DNA from: Methylobacterium sp. J-068
GTDB lineage: Bacteria; Pseudomonadota; Alphaproteobacteria; Rhizobiales; Beijerinckiaceae
Assembly: GCF_022829445.1 (NCBI RefSeq)
Contig: NZ_JAKSXY010000070.1
Coordinates: forward strand, 1 to 64,000
DNA: 64,000 nucleotides
Direction of reading: 5' to 3'
Every line of letters starts with the position of its first letter. Within the stretch, counting starts at the first letter, position 1. A program made the position numbers and the translations under genes. Below are positions 16,920 through 25,450 of the stretch, in pieces. The notes below the pieces were generated by a model. That model did not search any database. It worked only from the letters and a program-made list of their open reading frames with translations, and was not told the DNA's origin.

Positions 16920-18370
16920 GGCGCCCCCCCGCCGAATTCGGCGGAGGCATCGAGCGCGGCCGCCAGGGCCTTCTCCTCGCCGTAGTAGCGCGCGCGCTCC
17001 CAGAAGCGCGGACGGCCGATCCCCGTGGAGCGGTGCCGGCCGATCAGCTTGCCGTTCGCGTCCTCGCCGAGCACATCGTAGAGGAACAGGTCCTGGGTGA
17101 TGATGACGTCGCCCTCGAGGCCCATCACCTCGGTGATGTGGGTGATGCGGCGGGAGCCGTCGCGCAGGCGCGTCGCCTGGACGATCACGTCGATGGAGCC
17201 GCAGATCATCTCCCGCAGGGTGCGGGAGGGCAGGCTGAAGCCCCCCATGGTGATCATCGACTCGATGCGGGCCAGGGCCTCGCGGGGCGAGTTGGCGTGC
17301 AGCGTGCCCATGGAGCCGTCGTGGCCGGTGTTCATCGCCTGAAGCAGATCGAACGCCTCCGGGCCGCGGACCTCGCCGACGATGATGCGCTCGGGCCGCA
17401 TGCGCAGGCAGTTCTTGACGAGGTCGCGCATGGTGACCTGCCCCGACCCCTCCATGTTCGGGGGGCGGGTTTCCAGCCGGACCACGTGCGCCTGCTGCAG
17501 CTGCAGCTCGGCCGCGTCCTCGCAGGTGATGATGCGCTCGTCCTCGTCGATGTAGCGCGTCAGGCAGTTCAGCAGGGTGGTCTTGCCCGAGCCGGTGCCG
17601 CCCGAGATCACCACGTTGCAGCGGACGCGGCCGATGATCTGCAGGATGCGCGCGCCCTCCGGCGAGATCGCCCCGAAGGTGACGAGCTGATCGAGGGTGA
17701 GCTTGTCCTTCTTGAACTTACGGATGGTCAGCACCGGCCCGTCGATGGCGAGCGGGGGCGCGATGATGTTCACGCGGGACCCGTCCGGCAGGCGCGCGTC
17801 GCAGATCGGAGAGGCTTCGTCGACGCGGCGGCCGACCTGGCTCACGATCCGCTGACAGATGTTCATCAGCTGCTGGTTGTCGCGGAAGCGCACGTTGGTG
17901 AGCTGGATCTTGCCGCCGACCTCGATGAAGGCGCGGCTCGCGCCGTTGACCATGATGTCGGCGATGTCGTCGCGCGCCAGCAGCGGCTCCAGCGGGCCGT
18001 AGCCGAGCACGTCGTTGCAGATATCGTCGAGGAGTTCCTCCTGCTCGGCGATCGACAGGACGATGTTCTTGAGCCCGATGATCTCCGAGACGATGTCGCG
18101 GATCTCCTCGCGCGCCGCCTCGGCGTCGAGGCGCGAGAGCTGCGAGAGGTCGATCGCCTCGATCAGGGCGCCGAAGATCATGCTCTTCGTGCGGAAGTAA
18201 TCCTCCGACTTCGCCGCGGCCGGCGCCGGCGCCGGCTCGGACCGGCGCGGCGCCTCCACCTTGGGACGCAGGGCCGAATCGTCGTGGACCGGCAGCGTGG
18301 CCTGCGGCTTGAGCGGAACCGCGGCGGGCCGCGCCTCGGCGGCGGCGGCTCCCGACCTCCTACCGAACAT
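16916..18370 (-). CDS. cpaF: Tad pilus secretion ATPase CpaF/TadA
   Basis: This is a 484-aa type II/IV secretion ATPase. The N-terminal 60 residues are Pro/Ala-rich and probably flexible. The core has Walker A at [14 protein letters not shown], an Asp box (CEDAAELQ), Walker B in [16 protein letters not shown], and the His box in [15 protein letters not shown]. The hexamer powers Flp pilus extension and retraction from the cytoplasmic face. It is coupled to tadB. Confidence 0.96.
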   Translation of the reverse strand: MFGRRSGAAAAEARPAAVPLKPQATLPVHDDSALRPKVEAPRRSEPAPAPAAAKSEDYFRTKSMIFGALIEAIDLSQLSRLDAEAAREEIRDIVSEIIGLKNIVLSIAEQEELLDDICNDVLGYGPLEPLLARDDIADIMVNGASRAFIEVGGKIQLTNVRFRDNQQLMNICQRIVSQVGRRVDEASPICDARLPDGSRVNIIAPPLAIDGPVLTIRKFKKDKLTLDQLVTFGAISPEGARILQIIGRVRCNVVISGGTGSGKTTLLNCLTRYIDEDERIITCEDAAELQLQQAHVVRLETRPPNMEGSGQVTMRDLVKNCLRMRPERIIVGEVRGPEAFDLLQAMNTGHDGSMGTLHANSPREALARIESMITMGGFSLPSRTLREMICGSIDVIVQATRLRDGSRRITHITEVMGLEGDVIITQDLFLYDVLGEDANGKLIGRHRSTGIGRPRFWERARYYGEEKALAAALDASAEFGGGAP

Positions 18371-18412
18371 GGCGCGGGCTCCGGGTGCGATCGGGAATGA
18401 GGGGTCCGCGCA

Positions 18413-19657
18413 TCACGAGGCCTTGCGGCGCGCGAGCTTGGACAGCAGGGGTTCGAACAGGTTCTGACGCGCCCGGCGCTGCTCCGCGCGGCCCGTGACC
18501 GAGGCGGCGAGCGTGGAGAAGACCTCCACCGCCTTGGCGCCGCTCTGCACCTCGGCGATCATCTGCCCGTTATTGGCCGCCGTGCCGAAGAGGGCGGCAT
18601 CGAACGGCACGCTGGCGCCGATGGTCGCGTCCAGGGACTTCGCGAACTCGGCCGCCGCGATCTCGGGGCGCTTGGGCAGGCCGGCACCGTTCAGGATCAC
18701 CCGGGGCTTGCGGTCGTTGGGCCGGTTCTGCTGCAGAAGCGTGAGAAGGTTCTTGGTGTTGCGCAGGGAGGCGAGTTCCGGGCTCGCCACGATGAGGATC
18801 TCGTCGGCGCCGATCAGCATGCGACGGGACCACGCGGTCCAGACGTGCGGCACGTCGAGGACGATGCACGGCACCGCCGCGCGCAGGAGGTCGAGGAGGT
18901 TGTCGAAGGCCGGTTCGGAGAGGTCCGTCGTGCGGTCGAGGGTGGCGGGTGCGGCGAGCAGGGAGAGGTTGTCGCTGCACTTCGACAGGAGCCGGTCGAG
19001 GAGGTTGGAATCCAGCCGGTCCGGCGCGAAGACCGCCTCGGCGATGCCCTGCGGCGGGTCCTGGTTGAAGTTCAGGCTGGCGGTGCCGAACGCGATGTCG
19101 AGATCCGCGATGACGGTGGCGGTGTCCTGCTCGCGCGCGATGGTCCAGGCGAGGTTGTGGGCGATGGTGGAGGTGCCGACGCCGCCCTTGGCGCCCACCA
19201 CCGCCACCGTCCGGCCCACCGGCTTGGAGCCCGGCACCGTGAACAGGTCGGAGATCGCCTGGATCAGGTCGATCGCCACGACGGGCGCCATGAGATACTC
19301 GCTCACGCCGCGCTGGATGAACTGGCGATAGAGCTGGACGTCGTTGACGTGGCCGATGACCACGACCTTCGTGCCCTCGTCGCAGACCTCGGCCAGGGAA
19401 TCGAGGCACTCGAGGGGGCGCGACTTGGCGCCCTGCGTCTCGATCACGATGACGTTCGGCGTCGGGGCGTGCCGGTAGGCTTCGACGGCGGCCGGGCCGC
19501 CGCCCATCTGAACCTTGATGTGCGCCTTGTGCATGCGCCGGTCCGACCCCACCGACTCGATCAGCGTCGCGGTCTCGGACGTCTCGCAGAACGCCTGGAT
19601 CGTGATCCGGGGCACCGGGGCGATGATGCGTTCGGGCGACGCGTTCAGGTCCGGCAT
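18413..19657 (-). CDS. cpaE: Tad pilus localisation ATPase CpaE/TadZ
   Basis: This 414-aa protein has a receiver-like N-terminal half (about 15-140; VIVIETQG near the phospho-acceptor position). A ParA/MinD-type ATPase follows, with the deviant Walker A VVGAKGGVGTSTIAHN and DLDIAFGTASLNF. TadZ proteins place the pilus machine at the cell pole. The C-terminal basic tail (about 20 residues, LARRKAS) may contact membrane or partner proteins. It lies between cpaD and cpaF. Confidence 0.93.
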   Translation of the reverse strand: MPDLNASPERIIAPVPRITIQAFCETSETATLIESVGSDRRMHKAHIKVQMGGGPAAVEAYRHAPTPNVIVIETQGAKSRPLECLDSLAEVCDEGTKVVVIGHVNDVQLYRQFIQRGVSEYLMAPVVAIDLIQAISDLFTVPGSKPVGRTVAVVGAKGGVGTSTIAHNLAWTIAREQDTATVIADLDIAFGTASLNFNQDPPQGIAEAVFAPDRLDSNLLDRLLSKCSDNLSLLAAPATLDRTTDLSEPAFDNLLDLLRAAVPCIVLDVPHVWTAWSRRMLIGADEILIVASPELASLRNTKNLLTLLQQNRPNDRKPRVILNGAGLPKRPEIAAAEFAKSLDATIGASVPFDAALFGTAANNGQMIAEVQSGAKAVEVFSTLAASVTGRAEQRRARQNLFEPLLSKLARRKAS

Positions 19658-19763
19658 GGGGAGTTTCCGGTTCAGGTTGCCGCCAATGCGGGTGCGGGTG
19701 GGCCAGGGTGCGGTGTCGCCGGCCGGCGGGGTCGCCGGGCCGCCGGGTCGCGGCGACGGACGG

Positions 19764-20498
19764 TTACTGCCCGACCTGCGACTTCACGGACGTCTTCCCA
19801 TCCTGCCGCCATTCGGTTGACGGATCCTTGCCGTCGCGGAGTTTCATGATGTCGCCGGTGCGCCGGATGGTGTCGATCCGCCCCTCGGGACGGCCCCGCA
19901 CCAGATCGATCGGATCGGCGACCTGGGCGGCGAAGTTGGTCTGCGAGGCGCAGCCGAGATTCCAATGGGGCTCGTTGCGGCCGTTGAAGCCGGCATCGCC
20001 GACGCCGAGATCCTGCGGCCAGGCCCCGCACTGGCTCGCGACCTTCGCCTCCATGCGCTGGAAGCTTAGGCGCAGGGGAGACGCGAGGCCGGGATTGGCG
20101 ACAGGATAGCTCGTCACCGTGAAGCGGCCGGGGGGCACGCCGCCATCGGCGCCGATCCGCCGGATCGCGGCACCCGTCCGCTCGACGGCTGCCCCGAGGC
20201 CCGGCGCGACCCCGCGCGGCATGTCGAGCACGATCGTGCCGCGGCCATAGCGCCGGAATTCCAGGATGAAGGCGTCGATATCGGCCGCCTGGCGCGGATC
20301 GATGTGCCCCGTGCCGGTCACGAAGACGTCGAGGCTGCGGACGTTCTCCGCCAGGGCGATGGGGTGCCGCGCGCGGTAATCGATGGGATAGAGGGAGCCG
20401 GTCGTGGCCACCCGGTCGCGCTGGCAGGCGCCGAGGAGGGCGGTGACGCCGGCGACCGCCACCAGGACCATCGGTTTACGGAGGGACGGAAGGGACAT
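19764..20498 (-). CDS. cpaD: Tad pilus lipoprotein CpaD
   Basis: This 244-aa protein has a signal peptide with a lipobox LLGAC (Cys near 25), so it should be an outer-membrane lipoprotein. The CpaD family features VTSYPV, then CGAWPQDLG and HWNLGCASQTNFAAQVADP in the C-terminal half are clear. CpaD supports secretin CpaC assembly in the outer membrane. It follows cpaC by 56 bp. Confidence 0.93.
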   Translation of the reverse strand: MSLPSLRKPMVLVAVAGVTALLGACQRDRVATTGSLYPIDYRARHPIALAENVRSLDVFVTGTGHIDPRQAADIDAFILEFRRYGRGTIVLDMPRGVAPGLGAAVERTGAAIRRIGADGGVPPGRFTVTSYPVANPGLASPLRLSFQRMEAKVASQCGAWPQDLGVGDAGFNGRNEPHWNLGCASQTNFAAQVADPIDLVRGRPEGRIDTIRRTGDIMKLRDGKDPSTEWRQDGKTSVKSQVGQ

Positions 20499-20554
20499 CG
20501 TGGTCGGGTCCTGCTGGGGCCGCGTCGCTGTAGGCTCGGGGGAGATGTTTCGGA

Positions 20555-22033
20555 TCAGTCGGTGATGAAGCCGACCCGGCCGCGATAGCCGTTGCCCAGG
20601 GGGCTCGCGCCGGCGACGCCGTAGAGCCGGTTCAGGCGGCCGAGCAGGATCGCCTGGGCGTCCTGCGCATCGACGAAGCCGTCGTCGGGGCGGGCGGCTT
20701 GGCGCGGCTCCATCGCCTTGGCGATGTAGGGCGTGACCATGATCATCAGTTCCGTCTCCTGGCGCTGGTAGTCGCGCGAGCGGAACAGCGCGCCGATGAT
20801 GGGCAGGTTGACCAGGCCCGGCAGGCCCGAGATCGCGGCCTTGTTGCGCTGCTGGATAAGGCCGGCGGTCATCATCGTGGCGCCCGACGCGAGCTCGACC
20901 GTGGTCTCGGACTTCCGGAGCGTGAAACCGGGCACGGAGGTGTTCTGGCTACCGGTGCCGGTGGTTCCCGACGCGACGAAGTTGAAGGAGTTCTGCTGGT
21001 CGATCTCGGACACTTCCGTGCCGACGCGGACGGAGATGCGGTTCTCGGCCATCACCACGGGGGTGAAGCTGAGGCTGACGCCGTAGGGCTTGAAGGCAAT
21101 GCCGATGGTGCAGACGCCGCCGGTGCAGTTCTGCGACGCCGGAACCGGGATCTCGCCGCCCGCCGTGAACTTCGCGGACTCGCCCGAGATCGCCGTCAGG
21201 GTCGGCTCGGCGAGGATGCGCGAAACGCCCGCCTGCTCGAAGGCCCTGAGCGTCGCCGTCAGGCTGGCCCCGCCCGTCCCGCTGATCGTCCCCGACAGCA
21301 GGTTTCCGCTGGGGAACTGGCCGCCGTTGAGGGCGAGCGGCGTGGTGTTGGCGAGGTTGAGGCCGGACCAGCTGCCGTTGAGGTTGACGCCGAACTGCTT
21401 GAGGACGGTGCGCGCCACCTCGACCACGGTGACGCGCAGCATCACCTGGTCCTTGCCCCGGATGGAGAGGTTGTTGATGACGGCGCCCCGCGTCGCGGTG
21501 CCCCCCAGGCCGCCGACGCCCACGAAGGCGTTGGCGATGTCGACGGCCTGCGCGGCCTCGGAGGCCGAGTTCACGGACCCGGTCAGCACGACGGAATCCC
21601 CGGCCGCGCGAACGTCGAAGCGTCCCCCGGCGATGCTCTGGTTCAGGGTCTGGCGCAGCACGTTCAGGTCGCGCGCCACCGTCACGTCGAGGGCGGCGAT
21701 CTGCCGACCCTCGGCATCCATGATGAAGATCGAGGTGGCGCCGTTCTCGATGCCGATGATGAAGACCTTGCGGGTGGAGCGCACGACGGCGTTGGCCACC
21801 TTGGGGTTGGCGACGAAGACCTCCTTGGCGTCCCGGGGCAGGTCGATGACCAGGGAGCGTCCCATGGTCAGGTCGATCCGCCGCGACGTCGCGCCCTCGT
21901 TGCCGCCGACCGCCAGGATCGGCGCGGGGGTCGCCCCCGCCGGCTGGGCTCGGCCGGGGCCGGTCAGCGCCAGCGCGACGAGGGCGGCCGAGGCGAGACC
22001 GCGATGGCGGGTGGTGCGGGCGGGAAAGGTCAT
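20555..22033 (-). CDS. cpaC: Tad pilus outer-membrane secretin CpaC/RcpA
   Basis: This 492-aa protein has a signal peptide, then the pilus-formation N-terminal domain (about 50-125: MGRSLVIDLPRDAKEVFVAN). A BON-type domain follows (about 128-200) and then the secretin domain (about 255-430), containing EPTLTAISGESAKFTAGGEIPVP and the final strand block GLPGLVNLPIIGALFRS. It forms the outer-membrane pore for the Flp pilus. It lies 34 bp after cpaB. Confidence 0.95.
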   Translation of the reverse strand: MTFPARTTRHRGLASAALVALALTGPGRAQPAGATPAPILAVGGNEGATSRRIDLTMGRSLVIDLPRDAKEVFVANPKVANAVVRSTRKVFIIGIENGATSIFIMDAEGRQIAALDVTVARDLNVLRQTLNQSIAGGRFDVRAAGDSVVLTGSVNSASEAAQAVDIANAFVGVGGLGGTATRGAVINNLSIRGKDQVMLRVTVVEVARTVLKQFGVNLNGSWSGLNLANTTPLALNGGQFPSGNLLSGTISGTGGASLTATLRAFEQAGVSRILAEPTLTAISGESAKFTAGGEIPVPASQNCTGGVCTIGIAFKPYGVSLSFTPVVMAENRISVRVGTEVSEIDQQNSFNFVASGTTGTGSQNTSVPGFTLRKSETTVELASGATMMTAGLIQQRNKAAISGLPGLVNLPIIGALFRSRDYQRQETELMIMVTPYIAKAMEPRQAARPDDGFVDAQDAQAILLGRLNRLYGVAGASPLGNGYRGRVGFITD

Positions 22034-22067
22034 CGGCGCGTCCTCTGTGATCGTGCGTGCGCGTGTC

Positions 22068-22868
22068 TCAGCGTCGCGATTGCTGCTTCGCGACGCCGAA
22101 CCGCACCACGGTCAGGGCCGATTCGGGGCGTGTCTCGAGGGTCGGGTCCGTGCTTCGGCCGCTGTCGACGAGGCTGCGGAGGGAGAGCGAAAGCTGGCCG
22201 GCCTTCTGCGCCAGGGTGACGAGTTCGGCCTGGGCCGGCGTCAGCGCGAGGGTGGCGGTCTCGCCCGTCACGACGTTGTTGCCGTTCTTCTCCTGGACGA
22301 TCTGCCCGATCGCCAGGACGCGCACGTCCTGGAGCAGCGTCTCGGAGACCTGCACGTCGCTGCTCGCGCGCGAGGCTTCCTCGTCCCGGTAGGTGCGGAT
22401 GATGTCGACGTGATCGTTCGGCAGGATGAAGCCGCCGGCCGTGCTCGATCCGCGCGTGTCGATCGTGATCGCGACGGCCCGCATGCCCGAGGGCAGGATC
22501 GCCGCCATGAAGCCGCCGTCGGAGCGGGCGAGCTTCTGCGGTCGGATCGGCTCGCCCGCGAGGAAGCCGGATCGGGCGATCGATCCGGCGATCTCCTCCA
22601 TCCCCTTCGGTGACGTCGTACGGGTTATGTAGCCCGGGGTGAGCGCGTCGTTCGGCCAGGGCTGCCACCGGAGATCGGGCGCCTGGATGTTCTGGCCCAT
22701 GGGCAGTTCGGCCGCGGCCACGAGCACGTCGGTCACCGGAACCGCGGGGGGCGGAACGATGGCGGCCGGCTGGACCACCGGCTTGTCCTCGCCGCTCATC
22801 AGCAGCGCGGCGGCACCGCCCGCTGCGAGCGCGATGGCGAGAACGGCAAGTCTGGCTGGTTTCATCAC
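22068..22868 (-). CDS. cpaB: Tad pilus assembly protein CpaB/RcpC
   Basis: This 266-aa protein has an N-terminal membrane anchor (residues 5-27) and a SAF/AFP-like domain beginning VLVAAAELPMGQNIQAPDL (about 48-115). The conserved GMRAVAITIDTRG and ILPNDHVDII blocks lie in the middle. CpaB is a periplasmic component of the Flp pilus machine. The 139-bp gap before it contains a TTAAC motif that could be a CtrA half-site, but the spacing to a second half-site is off by one. Confidence 0.93.
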   Translation of the reverse strand: MMKPARLAVLAIALAAGGAAALLMSGEDKPVVQPAAIVPPPAVPVTDVLVAAAELPMGQNIQAPDLRWQPWPNDALTPGYITRTTSPKGMEEIAGSIARSGFLAGEPIRPQKLARSDGGFMAAILPSGMRAVAITIDTRGSSTAGGFILPNDHVDIIRTYRDEEASRASSDVQVSETLLQDVRVLAIGQIVQEKNGNNVVTGETATLALTPAQAELVTLAQKAGQLSLSLRSLVDSGRSTDPTLETRPESALTVVRFGVAKQQSRR

Positions 22869-23007
22869 CGGGCTCGAACCTACGGACGGCGGATCGCCGT
22901 GCAGGTGGAGAATGCCCTGGTATTCCTCAAATTACGGTTAACGAGGCGTAAGGCCTTTATCGTAAGACGACTTTATTCCCGTCAACCACCGCCTGCCGGC
23001 GTCCCGC

Positions 23008-23514
23008 TCAACCGGCCAGAACCCGGGTCCAGAGCATGGTCTCGGGCAGCACCAGGAGCGCGGCCAGGGACAGGGCGATCCCATAGGGAACCCCGGTCTT
23101 GGCGTCGTGCAGGTGCAGGGCGAAGGGCAGCCGCGCGACGAGCATGGGGAGGGGCAGGGCGCGGACCGCCAGCAGGGCGAGGGTGAGCGCACCGCCCGCC
23201 AGCGAGGCGAGGATGAGATAGTCGAGGAGCTGGTCGAAGCCGATCCAGAGCGCCGTGGCGGCGGCGAGCTTCGCGTCGCCGCCCCCGATGAAGCCCAGGG
23301 CGAACAGCGTGAAGGTGACCGCGAGGGTCACGGCCCCGGCCCCGAGATGACCGGAGAGGTCGCTCCATCCGAGCCCCGTTCCGAGAGCGAAGGCCGCGAA
23401 GGCGACCACGAGCGCGATCGAGACGGTGTTGGGGATCAGCATCGTCAGAAGATCCCGGACGGCGGCGTAGGCCATCAGGAAGGGGACGACGACGAGGAGG
23501 CTCAGGCTGGCCAT
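23008..23514 (-). CDS. cpaA: Prepilin peptidase CpaA/TadV (A24 family)
   Basis: This is an inner-membrane aspartyl protease of about 168 aa with five or six membrane segments. The two catalytic Asp are in AVRDLLTMLIPN and GFIGGGDAKL (the GxGD motif). It cuts the short leader of the Flp pilin encoded 325 bp upstream. I start at ATG 23514, directly before the first membrane helix. A longer frame from 23661 adds 49 Ser/Pro/Arg-rich residues and overlaps the terminator region, so it is unlikely. Confidence 0.9.
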   Translation of the reverse strand: MASLSLLVVVPFLMAYAAVRDLLTMLIPNTVSIALVVAFAAFALGTGLGWSDLSGHLGAGAVTLAVTFTLFALGFIGGGDAKLAAATALWIGFDQLLDYLILASLAGGALTLALLAVRALPLPMLVARLPFALHLHDAKTGVPYGIALSLAALLVLPETMLWTRVLAG

Positions 23515-23682
23515 GATGGTCCCATCGGGCTCCGCGCGAGATCGGCTCCGGTCCGCGAGCGCGGCCGGACCGCTCGATGGTGAAGGGTCTCGCGTGCCCG
23601 GAGGCGCCGCAGGGGCGGATGCACGCGCGTCGCTCGTCGATGCCCGGAACGCGAGACGCATCCGAGGGCGTCGGAAGACTCT

Positions 23683-23727
23683 AAAACCCGGGCGTTCGAT
23701 CCGTGAGGATCAAGACGCCCGGGTTTT
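23683..23727 (-). terminator. Rho-independent terminator between the pilin gene and cpaA
   Basis: A perfect 13-bp stem (23683-23695 with 23715-23727) has an inner GATCC/GGATC stem and ends in a T run on the minus strand. It sits directly after the pilin gene and before cpaA, so it likely lets the pilin be made in excess over the assembly genes. Confidence 0.85.
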
Positions 23728-23838
23728 ATGGGAAGACCATCGGCCGGGTTCGCCAATGCTCTTCAGACCGTGGCGGTCCGCTGCGATCGATCGGCCTGTT
23801 CCGACGGCTGCGTCGGAAGGCCCGAACGCATCGCGGGA

Positions 23839-24009
23839 TCAGGAAGCCTTGAGGTTCGTGGCGACCTTCTGCAGCGTGGCGCTGAGGTTGGTGCCGAGGG
23901 TCGTCAGGACGGTGATGACGGCGACGGCGATCAGCGAAGCGATGAGACCGTACTCGATGGCGGTGGCGCCGGACTGGTCGGCGGCGAAGCGCTTGAACAT
24001 GGAGGTCAT
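23839..24009 (-). CDS. flp: Flp/Tad type IVb pilin
   Basis: This 56-aa prepilin has a short leader of about 14 residues, cleaved after Gly14. The mature protein starts ATAIEYGLIASLIAVAVI, with the invariant Glu at +5 and Tyr at +6 and then one hydrophobic helix. I start at ATG 24009 because AGGGGA sits eight bases before it; a longer frame to 24060 has no such site. It is the major pilus subunit, processed by CpaA. It is the first gene of the pilus cluster and is followed by a strong terminator. Confidence 0.94.
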   Translation of the reverse strand: MTSMFKRFAADQSGATAIEYGLIASLIAVAVITVLTTLGTNLSATLQKVATNLKAS

Positions 24010-24394
24010 GAAGGAATTCCCCTGGCAGTGATTGTGCCGACCACGCTCTCGGCGTCTCAACCGGCGACAGGTGAAGAATGCCGGACGCCTCTTGCCATTG
24101 GGTTAAATCGTTCGTCGAAACCGGCCCTCCGGCTCGGGCTTTGGTTCGTAGTCAAGGAAGTCTTAAGCGCCTGTTTCGCTTTGCGAAGTTCCGTAGGGGC
24201 CCGGCCCGGCCCACATCCTCGACGTCGTCGCTCGGGCGAGCCGTTCATCGCGATACGGCGAGGCACCGGATTATCGGTTCGTTTACCGTGCGCGTGGTTC
24301 CTTGGCCGTGTCGATCTTCGGGCGAGCGCTCCGCGCGGTCGCGCCGTCGTCGAAGGTGATGGACATCGTGCCGTCCGGTTTCAGTGAGCCCCCG
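24010..24394. other. Divergent control region of the pilin and pilus-domain genes
   Basis: This 385-bp gap lies between the pilin gene (minus) and the gene at 24395 (plus). It is less GC-rich than its surroundings around 24100-24180. I see TTAA half-sites (24103 and 24163) but no complete TTAA-N7-TTAA site and no clear sigma-70 promoter. Confidence 0.4.
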
Positions 24395-24904
24395 ATGCAG
24401 CACCGCGCGAATCCGTCCCGTATCGCCGTCCGAGGTTTCGCGGCCCTGATGGTCGCGGCCTGCGCGGCCATCGGCTGCGGCGCGCCACGGGCACAATCGG
24501 CGGAGGCGGTCCCGACCGTGGTCACGGTCACGGTCGACAACGCCAAGGTCATCCGCCTGCCCGACAAGACGCAGACCGTGATCGTGGGCAACCCGGTCAT
24601 CGCCGACGTCGCGCTTCAGCGGAACGGGGTCCTGATCCTGACCGGCAAGAGTTTCGGCAGCACGAATCTCATCGCCCTGGACGCCGCGGGCAGCATGCTC
24701 GCGGAATCGACGATCAGCGTTCAGGCGCCTCAGGCCGCCCTGATCACGGTCCAGCGCGGCCTCGAGCGGGAATCCTATTCCTGTACGCCGAACTGCCAGC
24801 CCTCGATCCAGCTCGGCGACGCCACGAAATATTACGGCGACGTCAGCGGACAGGCCGAGGCCCGGCGCGCGATGGCCACCGGCAACGGCGGACCCACGAA
24901 ATAA
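24395..24904 (+). CDS. Pilus-formation N-terminal-domain protein (secreted)
   Basis: This protein of about 169 aa has a signal peptide (RGFAALMVAACAAIG, cut near AQSAEA). A single copy of the domain seen at the start of secretin CpaC follows: VTVDNAKVIRLPDKTQTVIVGNPVIADV, then TGKSFGSTNLIALDAAG. The tail has a Cys pair (SCTPNC) and no secretin domain. It is probably a periplasmic partner of the Flp pilus machine. In-frame starts at 24302 (TTG) and 24359 exist; 24395 gives the cleanest signal peptide. Confidence 0.8.
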   Translation: MQHRANPSRIAVRGFAALMVAACAAIGCGAPRAQSAEAVPTVVTVTVDNAKVIRLPDKTQTVIVGNPVIADVALQRNGVLILTGKSFGSTNLIALDAAGSMLAESTISVQAPQAALITVQRGLERESYSCTPNCQPSIQLGDATKYYGDVSGQAEARRAMATGNGGPTK

Positions 24905-24927
24905 CGCGTCAAGCCACATCCGGTATG

Positions 24928-24964
24928 CCAAATCCGGTCGATTCCTTCGGGATGACGGATTTGG
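24928..24964. terminator. Hairpin between convergent genes
   Basis: A perfect 9-bp inverted repeat (24928-24936 with 24956-24964) with a 19-base loop lies in the 90-bp gap between the pilus-domain gene and the response regulator gene, which end toward each other. It has no T run and may act on both strands. Confidence 0.5.
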
Positions 24965-24994
24965 GCTTCGCCCCGGGCGCCGCGCGACACGCCG

Positions 24995-25450
24995 TCAGCG
25001 GCGGGAGGCGGGCGACGGCGGCGCGTCCGCCGGAGCTGCGAGCCGGAACCCGTCGAGCCCCTCGGTCGTAGCGTCGAGGCCGGCGCGCCGGTCTGCGACC
25101 CAGCGCAGGGCACCCGACACCACGCGCTCGGAATAGGGCTTGGCGATCACCCCCACGGCGCCGGCGAAGTCGTCCGGGATGCGCTTGGCGTTGGCGGTCA
25201 TGAACACCACGGTGGTGTGCGGGTCCGCGCTCAGGGCGCGGGCCACCTCGACACCGGTCGGACCGTCCACGAGGTGGATGTCCACGAAGGCGACGTCGGG
25301 CGATGTCGCCAGGCCGAGGGCGATCGCCTCCGTGGAGCTTCCGGCGATGCCGACGATGACGTGGCCGAGATCATCGAGCAGGCACTCGAGCTCGAGGGCG
25401 ATCAGGACCTCGTCCTCGACGACGAGGATGCGCAGAGCGGCATCGCTCAT
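24995..25450 (-). CDS. Single-domain response regulator (LovR-like)
   Basis: This 151-aa receiver has an acidic pair in VVEDE, phospho-acceptor D57 in VAFVDIHL, T85 in FMTAN and K104 in VIAKPYS. A Pro/Ala-rich tail without a DNA-binding domain follows. I start at ATG 25450 because it overlaps the kinase stop as ATGA; a frame from 25462 is also open. It is encoded in one unit with a LOV kinase, as in the Caulobacter lovK-lovR pair, so it may drain phosphate from the kinase or tune stress signalling. Confidence 0.88.
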   Translation of the reverse strand: MSDAALRILVVEDEVLIALELECLLDDLGHVIVGIAGSSTEAIALGLATSPDVAFVDIHLVDGPTGVEVARALSADPHTTVVFMTANAKRIPDDFAGAVGVIAKPYSERVVSGALRWVADRRAGLDATTEGLDGFRLAAPADAPPSPASRR

